8,596 nt of DNA from Gammaproteobacteria bacterium. GTDB taxonomy: Bacteria > Pseudomonadota > Gammaproteobacteria > Steroidobacterales > Steroidobacteraceae. Below are positions 1-5,915 of the stretch, in pieces. Under the pieces are notes generated by a model, which worked only from the letters and a program-made list of their open reading frames with translations, was not told where the DNA came from and searched no databases. The stretch covers positions 1 to 8,596 of the forward strand of contig PMHN01000165.1 in NCBI GenBank assembly GCA_003156695.1, in the 5' to 3' direction. Made by a program: the position numbers and the translations under genes. Each line of letters opens with the position of its first letter. Within the stretch, counting starts at the first letter, position 1.

Positions 1-1096
1 TTTGATCGGACGCCCGGGGATGCCTCGGCCGCACGTCGCTGCGATCCACGACCTGCAGCCCCGCCACCTCAAACGCGGCGAGCAGCTCCGATCTTGGCCG
101 CAGGCCCAGGTGCTCGGCGAGATCAGACAGGATCAGCCAGCCCTCGCCTCCCGGCTGAAGATGCGCGGGCAGTGCGCCCAGAAACCCCCGCAACATCTGA
201 CTCTCAGGATCATAGATCCCGCGCTCGATCGGTGAACTGGGCCGCGCGGGAAGCCAGGGTGGGTTGCAGACCGCAAGCGCCGCGCGCCCGTCAGGAAACA
301 GATCCGCCTGCACCATCGTCACCCGCTCCGCCAACCCGAGGCGCTCAAGGTTTTCGCGCGCGCACATCAGTGCGCGGGGATCCTGATCGGTGGCGACTAC
401 GCGCTTGACGCCACGCCGCGCGAGTACCGCGGCCAGCACTCCGGTCCCGGTGCCGATGTCGAACGCAACGCCTGATGATGCGATCAGGGCTGGCAGCGGC
501 GCCGTCGCCACCAGATCAACGTACTCGTTGCGAATCGGGGCGAATACTCCGTAGTACGGGTGGATCCGGCCGCCGATTGCCGCGATTTCAATGCCTTTGA
601 CGCGCCACTGGTGCGCGCCGATGAGCCCGAGCAGCGCTCGCAGCGAGATGAGCGAGGGTTGCTCTGCCGGTCCGCAGGCTTCCACGCAGGCCTGCCGGAC
701 ATCGGGCGCACGTCGCAGTGGGACCTTGTAGTCCTCCCCGAGCGGCACCAGCAGTGCACCCAATGTGCGCGCCCGCTGTGAGCGGGCCTGGCGGTGAAGG
801 TTAAAAGCCTCGGCTGGCGGCGTGGCTGTCGAGGCTGCAGCCCGCTTCTGCTTACGCGGCTGGCGGTCGGCGCGACTCGCCAGCGCCAGCAGCATCTGCC
901 GTGCATTCTGGAAGTCACCGCGCCACAGGAGCGCCGTTCCCTGGCACGCGAGGCCATACGCATCGTCGGCGGTGGTCCGGTCATCCGCGATGACGACGCG
1001 CCTGGGTGGCGGCGCGCCGCTCTCCGAACGCCAGCGCGCGCAGCGCGCCTCACCGTCCTCGGTCCAGTGAACGAGCGGGTGAGCGATCACAGCCAT
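1..1096 (-). CDS. Class I SAM-dependent methyltransferase with NPPW motif (partial, 3' end outside window)
   Basis: I read 365 codons in one open frame from an ATG at 1096 to the window edge, with no stop, so the C-terminus is missing. The SAM-binding motif I is FDIGTGTGV at residues 212-220, preceded by an HPYYGVFAPIRNEY segment (179-192) like that of the MTS/PrmC-type fold. The acidic motif II residue is D237 (VVATDQDP), and the catalytic-type NPPW tetrapeptide is at 278-281, followed by an IYDPES segment. NPP[YW] is known from enzymes that methylate planar amide or exocyclic nitrogens (HemK/PrmC, RsmC/RlmG). The target here, protein glutamine, rRNA base or small molecule, cannot be read. 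Residues 1-160 form a poorly conserved N-terminal domain. No Shine-Dalgarno precedes the ATG, and a TACAAT box lies five bases upstream, which would suit a leaderless or nearly leaderless transcript. The gene is divergent from the MFS gene. I am sure of the fold class but not of the substrate. Confidence 0.88.
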   Translation of the reverse strand, partial: MAVIAHPLVHWTEDGEARCARWRSESGAPPPRRVVIADDRTTADDAYGLACQGTALLWRGDFQNARQMLLALASRADRQPRKQKRAAASTATPPAEAFNLHRQARSQRARTLGALLVPLGEDYKVPLRRAPDVRQACVEACGPAEQPSLISLRALLGLIGAHQWRVKGIEIAAIGGRIHPYYGVFAPIRNEYVDLVATAPLPALIASSGVAFDIGTGTGVLAAVLARRGVKRVVATDQDPRALMCARENLERLGLAERVTMVQADLFPDGRAALAVCNPPWLPARPSSPIERGIYDPESQMLRGFLGALPAHLQPGGEGWLILSDLAEHLGLRPRSELLAAFEVAGLQVVDRSDVRPRHPRASDQ

Positions 1097-1158
1097 GGGG
1101 GATTGTACTGCCCCCGCTTGCCAACGCACTTTCGCGCGCGGCATTGTACTGTTGCCCC
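1097..1158. promoter_or_regulatory. Divergent promoter region with duplicated ATTGTACTG word
   Basis: These 62 bases separate the divergent methyltransferase and MFS starts. The word ATTGTACTG occurs twice in the same orientation, at 1102-1110 and 1143-1151, each followed within two bases by a C-rich run. Read on the minus strand, each copy contains TACAAT, one mismatch from the -10 consensus; the proximal copy sits five bases before the methyltransferase ATG. On the plus strand, TGTACT (1145-1150) is a weaker -10 candidate, eight bases before the MFS ATG. The first copy is flanked by GGGGG (1097-1101) and CCCCC (1111-1115), so it lies inside a small dyad. No convincing -35 box is visible on either strand. 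The copies could be paired -10 elements or an operator pair. This is inference from pattern only. Confidence 0.35.
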
Positions 1159-2826
1159 ATGTCGCAACCGGCACATAAACGGCCCGCTGTCCGCGCGCAG
1201 GAGACACCCGCTGCGGTGCCTGCCTGGGGCGCACTGCGCTACAGCGTCTTCCGGCTGCTGTGGATCGCAACCATCGTATCGAACGTCGGCTCGTGGATGT
1301 ACAGCGCCGCGTCCGGATGGCTTATGACGAGCCTCAACCCGCACCCACTGATTGTGTCGCTGGTTCAGGCGACGAGCAGCCTGCCCTTGTTCCTGTTCGC
1401 GCTACCCGCCGGCGCGCTCGCCGACATGGTCGACAAACGCCGCTTTATCCTTACCCTCGAAATCCTGACCACCCTATTCTCGCTGCTGTTCGCAATGCTG
1501 GTCGCACTGCACACCGTTACCCCGGGTCTGCTGCTGCTGTTCCTGTTTCTCATCGGGATACTCGGCGCGCTTGAGACTCCCGCCTGGCAGGCGATCGTGC
1601 CGCTGCTGGTACCCAAGCAGGCGCTCTCGTCCGCCGTGGCGGTAAACAGCCTGGGCGTCAACATCAGCCGCGTCATCGGTCCCGCGCTGGCCGGGGCGGT
1701 GATCCTGGGATTCGGAATCGCGGCGCCGTTCTGGCTTGACGCGGTCAGCAACCTCGGCGTGATCGGCGTGATCCTCTGGTGGTGTCCGCCCACCAGCGCC
1801 ACACGCACGCTGCCCGCGGAGCGGCTGGCCAGCGCCATCCGCACGGGCGTGCGCTATGCGCGCAACGACAGGCACCTGCGCGCAACGCTGGTGCGGGCGG
1901 CAGGCTTTTTCCTCTTCGCCAGCGCGTATTGGGCGCTGCTGCCGCTCGTGGCGCGCACCCAGCTTCACGGCACCCCAACACTTTACGGGCTCTTGCTGGG
2001 GAGCATCGGAGCGGGGGCAGTCGGCGGCGCCTTGCTGATACCCAGACTCAAAGCAAGATCCGGTGCGAACGGCATGGTGATCCTGGGGGAGCTCGGTAAC
2101 GCCGCCGCCCTGGTGCTCTTTGGGCTCGCGCAGCAACCCCTGATGGCTGTGCTGGCGTGTGTGATCGCGGGCAGCTCGTGGATCCTCGTCCTCGCGACTC
2201 TCAATGTCTCCGCTCAGGTAGCGCTGCCGGACTGGGTCCGGGGCCGCGGTCTGGCGGCATATGTGACCGTGTTTTTTGGAACCATGAGCATCGGCAGCGC
2301 GCTGTGGGGCTTCATCGCTGGTCGCGTCGGGTTGCCGCCAGCGCACTACCTCGCTGCCGCCGGCGCGCTGCTGGCGATCTGGGGAACGAGTCGCTGGAAG
2401 CTGCAGACTGGACCGGAGGCTGATCTGACACCCTCGATGCACTGGCCGGAACCGGTGCTCGCCGGCGCGGTGGCGGACGACGCCGGTCCTGTGATGGTCA
2501 CGGTCGAGTATCGGGTCAGCGTCGAAAACCGCGCGGCATTTCTTGCCGCCCTGACGCGCCTCGGCCACGAGCGCCGGCGCGACGGCGCCTACGCGTGGGG
2601 ACTGTTTGAAGACACAGCGCACCCCGGGAAAATGCTCGAATTCTTCCTGGTCGATTCGTGGCTGGAGCACCTGCGCCAGCATCAGCGGGTCACCAAAGCG
2701 GACCGCGCGCTGGAAGACCGGGTCCTGGCTCTGGCGCGCGGAGTGCCTCGGGTTACCCACTACGTCGCGGCAGACTCGCAAGAACCTGCAACCACCGAGG
2801 TGTCTGGTGATCCGCAGCTGCAGTGA
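1159..2826 (+). CDS. MFS_3/EntS-like exporter with C-terminal ABM-type domain
   Basis: This is a 555-residue inner-membrane transporter of the major facilitator superfamily, closest to the PF05977 (MFS_3, EntS-like) exporters. The N-terminal FRLLWIATIVSNVGSWM segment (31-47), the loop 2-3 motif GALADMVDKRR (85-95) and N.SR.IGPALAG (168-179) fit that family. Hydrophobic spans run to about residue 412. Residues 445-537 form a soluble tail (VMVTVEYRVSVEN, RRRDGAYAWGLFED, then EHLRQHQRVT) resembling a dimeric alpha/beta barrel of the antibiotic-biosynthesis-monooxygenase type; this tail recurs in MFS_3 proteins. I chose the ATG at 1159, because extending to 1006 would run through the start of the divergent methyltransferase. 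No Shine-Dalgarno is seen, so a leaderless start is possible. The gene is first of a probable three-gene operon, with 21 bases to the next start. Proton-coupled efflux is expected from the family; the substrate is unknown. Confidence 0.9.
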   Translation: MSQPAHKRPAVRAQETPAAVPAWGALRYSVFRLLWIATIVSNVGSWMYSAASGWLMTSLNPHPLIVSLVQATSSLPLFLFALPAGALADMVDKRRFILTLEILTTLFSLLFAMLVALHTVTPGLLLLFLFLIGILGALETPAWQAIVPLLVPKQALSSAVAVNSLGVNISRVIGPALAGAVILGFGIAAPFWLDAVSNLGVIGVILWWCPPTSATRTLPAERLASAIRTGVRYARNDRHLRATLVRAAGFFLFASAYWALLPLVARTQLHGTPTLYGLLLGSIGAGAVGGALLIPRLKARSGANGMVILGELGNAAALVLFGLAQQPLMAVLACVIAGSSWILVLATLNVSAQVALPDWVRGRGLAAYVTVFFGTMSIGSALWGFIAGRVGLPPAHYLAAAGALLAIWGTSRWKLQTGPEADLTPSMHWPEPVLAGAVADDAGPVMVTVEYRVSVENRAAFLAALTRLGHERRRDGAYAWGLFEDTAHPGKMLEFFLVDSWLEHLRQHQRVTKADRALEDRVLALARGVPRVTHYVAADSQEPATTEVSGDPQLQ

Positions 2827-2847
2827 TCATGCTGGGAAGATTCACTG

Positions 2848-3786
2848 ATGAACCAGATCATCGAGTGGATCCATCGCTATCCATACGCCACCGTAGCGAT
2901 TGTCGTTCTGCTGGAGCAGTTGGGCGTGCCCCTGCCGTGTTACCCGCTGCTGCTACTCGCGGGGACGCTCGCCTACCAGGGGGATGCGAGCGGCGGCGGA
3001 CTTCTGGTAACGGCTGTCCTCGCCGCGGTCGTGGCCGATACCGTCTGGTACGTAGCCGGCGCGCGGCTTGGCAGCCGCGCGCTGCGCCTGCTGTGCAAGG
3101 TCTCGATTTCCCCTGACAGCTGTGTGCGCCAGACGCAGAACCTCTTCGCGCGCGTCGGCCTGCGTTCATTGCTGGTGGCGAAGTTCATTCCGGGCCTCGG
3201 CGCCGTGGCGACCGCGCTCGCCGGTGCGCAGCGCGCATCGGTGCCGGCTTTTCTCGCCTACGACACCGGAGGCGCGGTGCTCTGGGCCGGGGTGCCGCTG
3301 CTGCTCGGCATCCTCTTCCATAATGCCATCGGCGAGGTGGTGGCGACGCTCGGGGATCTGGGTCGCAAGGGTGCGGAGCTGGTGCTGGCCGCGCTCGCGC
3401 TTTTCATCGCGATCAAGCTCATGCGCCGTTGGCTCCTGCTGCGCGAACTGCGGATGGCCCGCGTCTCCGTGCATGAGCTGCACGCCATGATGGCCCGCGG
3501 TGAGCCGCTTGCGATCATCGACGCGCGCCTGCCGGCCGCGCAGTCAACCGGTGGCCGGATCCCCGGCGCGCGCACGGCGGATGAGCACCTGCAGACACTA
3601 CGCTCGCAGCCCTTGCTCGAAGTCGTGGTCTATTGCGCCTGCCCAAACGAAGTCTCGGCCGCAAGGATCGCGCTGCAGCTCAAGAAAGCCGGCTTCACCA
3701 GGGTCCGACCGCTGCGGGGTGGGATCGAGGCGTGGCTCGCGGCTGGATTCGCGCTTGAGTATGCGGCGGAAACGCCTGCCGGTTAG
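2848..3786 (+). CDS. DedA family membrane protein fused to a C-terminal rhodanese domain
   Basis: This 312-residue protein has two parts. Residues 1-195 are a DedA/SNARE-associated membrane domain: E23 with the PLPCYPLLLLAGT segment (28-40), a VVADTVWYVAG helix (61-71), the re-entrant AKFIPGLGAV (111-120), and helices near 138-158 and 175-195. Residues 205-305 are a rhodanese domain with LAIIDAR (221-227), GRIPGAR (236-242), the active loop YCACPNE with likely catalytic C263, and GGIEAWLAAG (291-300). DedA proteins belong to a superfamily that includes lipid scramblases and undecaprenyl-phosphate flippases; rhodaneses carry sulfane sulfur on the loop cysteine. K112 and G118 stand where the E. 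coli YqjA/YghB group has essential arginines, so this belongs to a different DedA branch. A GGGAAG Shine-Dalgarno (2834-2839) sits eight bases before the ATG. The fusion architecture is known in bacteria, but the joint role of the two domains is not clear. Confidence 0.92.
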   Translation: MNQIIEWIHRYPYATVAIVVLLEQLGVPLPCYPLLLLAGTLAYQGDASGGGLLVTAVLAAVVADTVWYVAGARLGSRALRLLCKVSISPDSCVRQTQNLFARVGLRSLLVAKFIPGLGAVATALAGAQRASVPAFLAYDTGGAVLWAGVPLLLGILFHNAIGEVVATLGDLGRKGAELVLAALALFIAIKLMRRWLLLRELRMARVSVHELHAMMARGEPLAIIDARLPAAQSTGGRIPGARTADEHLQTLRSQPLLEVVVYCACPNEVSAARIALQLKKAGFTRVRPLRGGIEAWLAAGFALEYAAETPAG

Positions 3787-3814
3787 ACTCGGCCGGTCAT
3801 CGACTGGAGACGTG

Positions 3815-4606
3815 ATGCAAACGACGGCTGATCAGAAACGCAAGGCGGAGCGGTTTCGGGCGCTACATATCCCCGGGACGCCACTGATACTGTTCAATAT
3901 CTGGGATGCGGGCAGCGCCAAGGCAGTCACGGCGGCCGGCGCGAAGGCGCTTGCGACCGGCAGCTGGTCGGTCGCGAACGCCAACGGTTTCGCCGATGGC
4001 GAACAACTGCCCGTTGCCTTTGCGATCGAGAACCTGCGACGGATTGTCGCGGCGACCGACCTGCCGGTGAGCGTCGATCTTGAAAGCGGTTACGGCGATG
4101 CGCCGCAGGCGGTCGGCGACACGATCCGGCTGGCGATCAGCGCCGGTGCTATTGGCTGCAACCTTGAGGACAGCTTCCCGGCGGATGGCAAGCTGCGCGA
4201 GGTAAGCGTGCACGCCGAGCGTGTCCGTCGCGCGCGCCAGGTTGCGGACGCCGCCGACATTGCATTTTTCATCAACGCGCGGACCGATGTGTTCTTTCAG
4301 CGTCCGCCGGCGCAACACGACGCTGCCATGCTTGCCGAGGCGCTCGAGCGGGCGCGCCGCTACGCGGCTGCCGGCGCCGATGGTGTTTTTGCGCCCGGCC
4401 TGGTCGATATCAAACTGATCGCGCAGCTCGCCGCCGCCTCACCGCTACCACTCAACATCCTGGTCGACGAAGGCAGCCCCACGGTGCGGGCGCTGGCCGA
4501 GCACGGCGTCGCCAGGGTGAGCCACGGCCCCCGCCCCTATGTCATGGCGATGAAGGCGCTGGAAAGTGCAGCGCGCGCCGTGACGGACCAGGCGTCCGCG
4601 CGCTGA
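3815..4606 (+). CDS. Isocitrate lyase/PEP mutase superfamily enzyme, substrate unknown
   Basis: This is a 263-residue cytoplasmic TIM-barrel protein of the PEP_mutase (PF13714) type. Visible motifs are ILFNIWDAGSAK (25-36), VDLESGYGD (87-95, metal- and oxyanion-binding region), CNLEDS (115-120) and FINARTDVF (152-160), followed by FAPGL (192-196). The superfamily makes or breaks C-C or C-P bonds next to a carboxylate, using Mg2+ and an enolate-like intermediate. The lysine/arginine-cysteine-glycine-histidine loop of isocitrate and methylisocitrate lyases is absent after ED, and so is the EDK...NS signature of true PEP mutase. The protein therefore belongs to the large uncharacterised branch; oxaloacetate decarboxylase or dimethylmalate-type lyase activity are only options. 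I chose the ATG at 3815 because GGAG (3806-3809) lies five bases upstream and because a longer frame would overlap the DedA gene. It starts 28 bases after the DedA stop and is the last gene of the apparent operon. Confidence 0.87.
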   Translation: MQTTADQKRKAERFRALHIPGTPLILFNIWDAGSAKAVTAAGAKALATGSWSVANANGFADGEQLPVAFAIENLRRIVAATDLPVSVDLESGYGDAPQAVGDTIRLAISAGAIGCNLEDSFPADGKLREVSVHAERVRRARQVADAADIAFFINARTDVFFQRPPAQHDAAMLAEALERARRYAAAGADGVFAPGLVDIKLIAQLAAASPLPLNILVDEGSPTVRALAEHGVARVSHGPRPYVMAMKALESAARAVTDQASAR

Positions 4607-4608
4607 CC

Positions 4609-4635
4609 GCGCAGCCTTCGCGAGATTAGCTGCGC
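4609..4635. terminator. Inverted repeat in the convergent gap, weak bidirectional terminator candidate
   Basis: GCGCAGC (4609-4615) and GCTGCGC (4629-4635) form a perfect seven-base stem with a 13-base loop. It sits in the 38-base gap between the lyase-like gene and the convergent small membrane protein gene. The position is right for a shared terminator, but there is no T-run on either side, so it does not look like a canonical intrinsic terminator. Confidence 0.3.
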
Positions 4636-4644
4636 CGCGTCGGA

Positions 4645-4845
4645 TCACTGCTCCGGATTCGTGGCCTCGATGGGGGCACAGTTGGTGCGGCCCGACATCA
4701 AGCAGTCCTGCATCCGGCCGGCATTGCCAAGCACCTTGACGAGAATCAATCCGAGTACGACTAACGCAATCGTCACCAGCAATCCCACCACGGCAGCGCG
4801 GCGCGAATCCGGTTCCCTCGGGTCCCGCGGGTTTTGTTCGGTCAT
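4645..4845 (-). CDS. Small single-span membrane protein with CX7C tail, function unknown
   Basis: This is a 66-residue protein. Residues 1-16 are charged and proline-rich (MTEQNPRDPREPD). Residues 17-40 are one hydrophobic helix (AAVVGLLVTIALVVLGLILV), and the tail contains MQDCLMSGRTNCAPIE with cysteines at 48 and 56. The charged start and SRR just before the helix favour a cytoplasmic N-terminus, placing the tail and its two cysteines in the periplasm, where they could form a disulfide. I recall similar short proteins with a C-x-x-x-GR-x-N-C-AP tail in beta- and gammaproteobacteria, but no function for them. I chose the ATG at 4845 over a GTG at 4902, because the extra 19 residues are arginine-rich and unlike a natural start. 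An AGGA lies somewhat far upstream. It follows the LysR gene on the same strand after 144 bases, so it may or may not be co-transcribed. Confidence 0.68.
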   Translation of the reverse strand: MTEQNPRDPREPDSRRAAVVGLLVTIALVVLGLILVKVLGNAGRMQDCLMSGRTNCAPIEATNPEQ

Positions 4846-4989
4846 GTGCTTAGCGTATCCTGACTCAGGTTGAATTGAACGCAAGAGGCGTGCCCTGATC
4901 ACGAGCTCACGGCAAAGGTGTCTCGCCCCTGGAGCTGCAGGGCTCGATCGGAAGACTCACCATCGACGGCGGCGTGGCAGCGGCCGCTG
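4846..4989. other. Intergenic region with two small inverted repeats
   Basis: These 144 bases separate the LysR stop from the small membrane protein start; both genes are on the minus strand. They hold no ORF I would call. CCCTG (4927-4931) and CAGGG (4938-4942) form a five-base stem with a six-base loop. GCAGCGG/CCGCTGC (4977-4990) is a perfect 14-base palindrome that overlaps the last base of the LysR stop codon. Neither is followed by a T-run on the minus strand, so a factor-independent terminator for the regulator is not shown. Confidence 0.35.
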
Positions 4990-5871
4990 CTAAGAGTTCG
5001 TAATCTCGGCGTCGATCCAGCGGGAAAACGCGGCGCGCAGTGCGGCGGTCGAACGCTCGCGTGACTCGAGGAGCCAATAGGACCCGAAGGATACGCGCGT
5101 GCGTCCGAGCTGAATGAGCCGGCCGCCGCGAAGTTCCGGTTGGATGAATGCCGCTGCGCCGAGCAGCGCGCCCTGACCCTGCAGGGCAGCGGCAATCGCG
5201 AGTGAGTAATCGCTGAAATACTGATGCCTGGCGCCGTCGAAGCCCGCAAGCTGCGCCGCGGCAAACCAGCTGCGCCAGGCGCGGCCGTCGTCGTCGTGCA
5301 GCAGGCGGTGACCCAGCACCGCGGAGTCGCCCCGCAATTGGGTGGGGCGCGAGCCGTCCGCGGAAATTACCGGCACGCCGTCGATCGAAAAGAGCCGCCG
5401 GCCGCCGCGCTTGCGGCGTGAACCCGCGGCGACATAGCGAATCGCGATATCCGCGTCGCGCCCCAGGACTCGCACTTCGTCAGAAGTTTCCAGTTCCAGT
5501 TCGAGCTGCGGATGTGCAGCGGCGAAACGGCCAAGCCGCGGAACCAGCCAGCGGGACGCGAAGGCCGGCTCGACCGTGAGTTTCAGCCTCCTGACGCTGA
5601 TCCCGCGTGCGGCCTCGACCGCACGGTGAATCTGCAGGAAAGCTACGCTCAGCTCGGACGCGAGGCGCTGACCGGCTGCGGTGAGTTCAACGCGCCGATG
5701 CAGACGCCGAAACAATTCTCGCCCGACATCTCCTTCCAGTGATCGGACGTGCCTGCTGATCGCCGCCTGCGACACGTTGAGCTCGTGCGCCGCGGCCGTG
5801 AAGCTCAGGCGGCGCGCCGCCGCCTCGAAAGCGCGCAGCGCGAGCAGCGATGGGGGCCGGCGGGCGGGCAT
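4990..5871 (-). CDS. LysR-type transcriptional regulator, GcvA-like
   Basis: This is a 293-residue DNA-binding regulator. The N-terminal winged helix-turn-helix is clear: PSLLALRAFEAAARRLSFT (7-25), then AAAHELNVSQAAISRHVRSLE (26-46), with ELFRR (52-56) and LTAAGQRL (63-70). The effector-binding domain (about 93-290) has the features of the GcvA/AmpR-like group: FASRWLVPRLGRF (104-116), DADIAIRY (139-146), and YFSDYSLAIAAALQGQG (218-234). Full family length argues that it is intact. Such proteins act as tetramers, bind T-N11-A-type sites and usually control a divergent neighbour, but here the divergent side has no intact gene for 290 bases, so its target is unknown. No Shine-Dalgarno precedes the ATG at 5871, and a candidate -10 ends six bases before it, which suggests a leaderless message. 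The small membrane protein lies downstream on the same strand. Confidence 0.92.
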   Translation of the reverse strand: MPARRPPSLLALRAFEAAARRLSFTAAAHELNVSQAAISRHVRSLEGDVGRELFRRLHRRVELTAAGQRLASELSVAFLQIHRAVEAARGISVRRLKLTVEPAFASRWLVPRLGRFAAAHPQLELELETSDEVRVLGRDADIAIRYVAAGSRRKRGGRRLFSIDGVPVISADGSRPTQLRGDSAVLGHRLLHDDDGRAWRSWFAAAQLAGFDGARHQYFSDYSLAIAAALQGQGALLGAAAFIQPELRGGRLIQLGRTRVSFGSYWLLESRERSTAALRAAFSRWIDAEITNS

Positions 5872-5877
5872 CGCATG

Positions 5878-5906
5878 AGTTTAAGTTATCCAACAGCTGC
5901 CAACAA
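5878..5906 (-). promoter_or_regulatory. Candidate promoter of the LysR gene
   Basis: Read on the minus strand, TTGTTG (5901-5906) and TAAACT (5878-5883) are separated by exactly 17 bases and match the sigma70 boxes at three and four positions. Only six bases lie between the -10 box and the ATG, so transcription would begin at or next to the start codon. This agrees with the lack of a Shine-Dalgarno. The match is modest and the call is inference. Confidence 0.35.
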
Positions 5907-5915
5907 ATCGTTTGT
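5903..5915. promoter_or_regulatory. Perfect dyad ACAAA-TCG-TTTGT, candidate LysR autoregulatory site
   Basis: Arms ACAAA (5903-5907) and TTTGT (5911-5915) are perfectly inverted around TCG. The dyad overlaps the candidate -35 box of the LysR gene and is AT-rich against its surroundings. LysR regulators often repress their own gene from a dyad of this sort that overlaps the promoter. The assignment rests on position and symmetry only. Confidence 0.33.

Noticed and set aside
484..1053. A 189-residue minus-strand open frame over the methyltransferase
   Set aside because: It is in a different frame from the methyltransferase motifs and is dominated by arginine, serine and tryptophan, with no recognisable pattern.
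1006..1158. Upstream extension of the MFS protein by 51 residues
   Set aside because: It would overlap the start of the divergent methyltransferase by about 90 bases, and its sequence is not transporter-like.
1528..1550. CTG-rich run that looks like a short repeat
   Set aside because: It encodes consecutive leucines of a membrane helix in the MFS protein and is ordinary codon use.
1474..2781. A 435-residue open frame on the minus strand opposite the MFS gene
   Set aside because: It lies wholly antisense to a clear transporter, is rich in H, Q, R and G, and shows no domain; GC-rich coding DNA commonly leaves such open frames on the other strand.
3500..3814. Extension of the lyase-like protein by 105 residues, overlapping the DedA-rhodanese gene
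   Set aside because: The segment is a frame shadow of the rhodanese domain, and a good Shine-Dalgarno stands before the ATG at 3815.
3815..4606. PEP mutase, hence phosphonate biosynthesis
   Set aside because: The EDK...NS signature is missing, and no phosphonopyruvate decarboxylase or other phosphonate gene is present.
4846..4902. GTG start at 4902 for the small membrane protein
   Set aside because: The added 19 residues are arginine-rich and would put extra charge before an already complete N-terminal segment; the internal ATG is the simpler choice.
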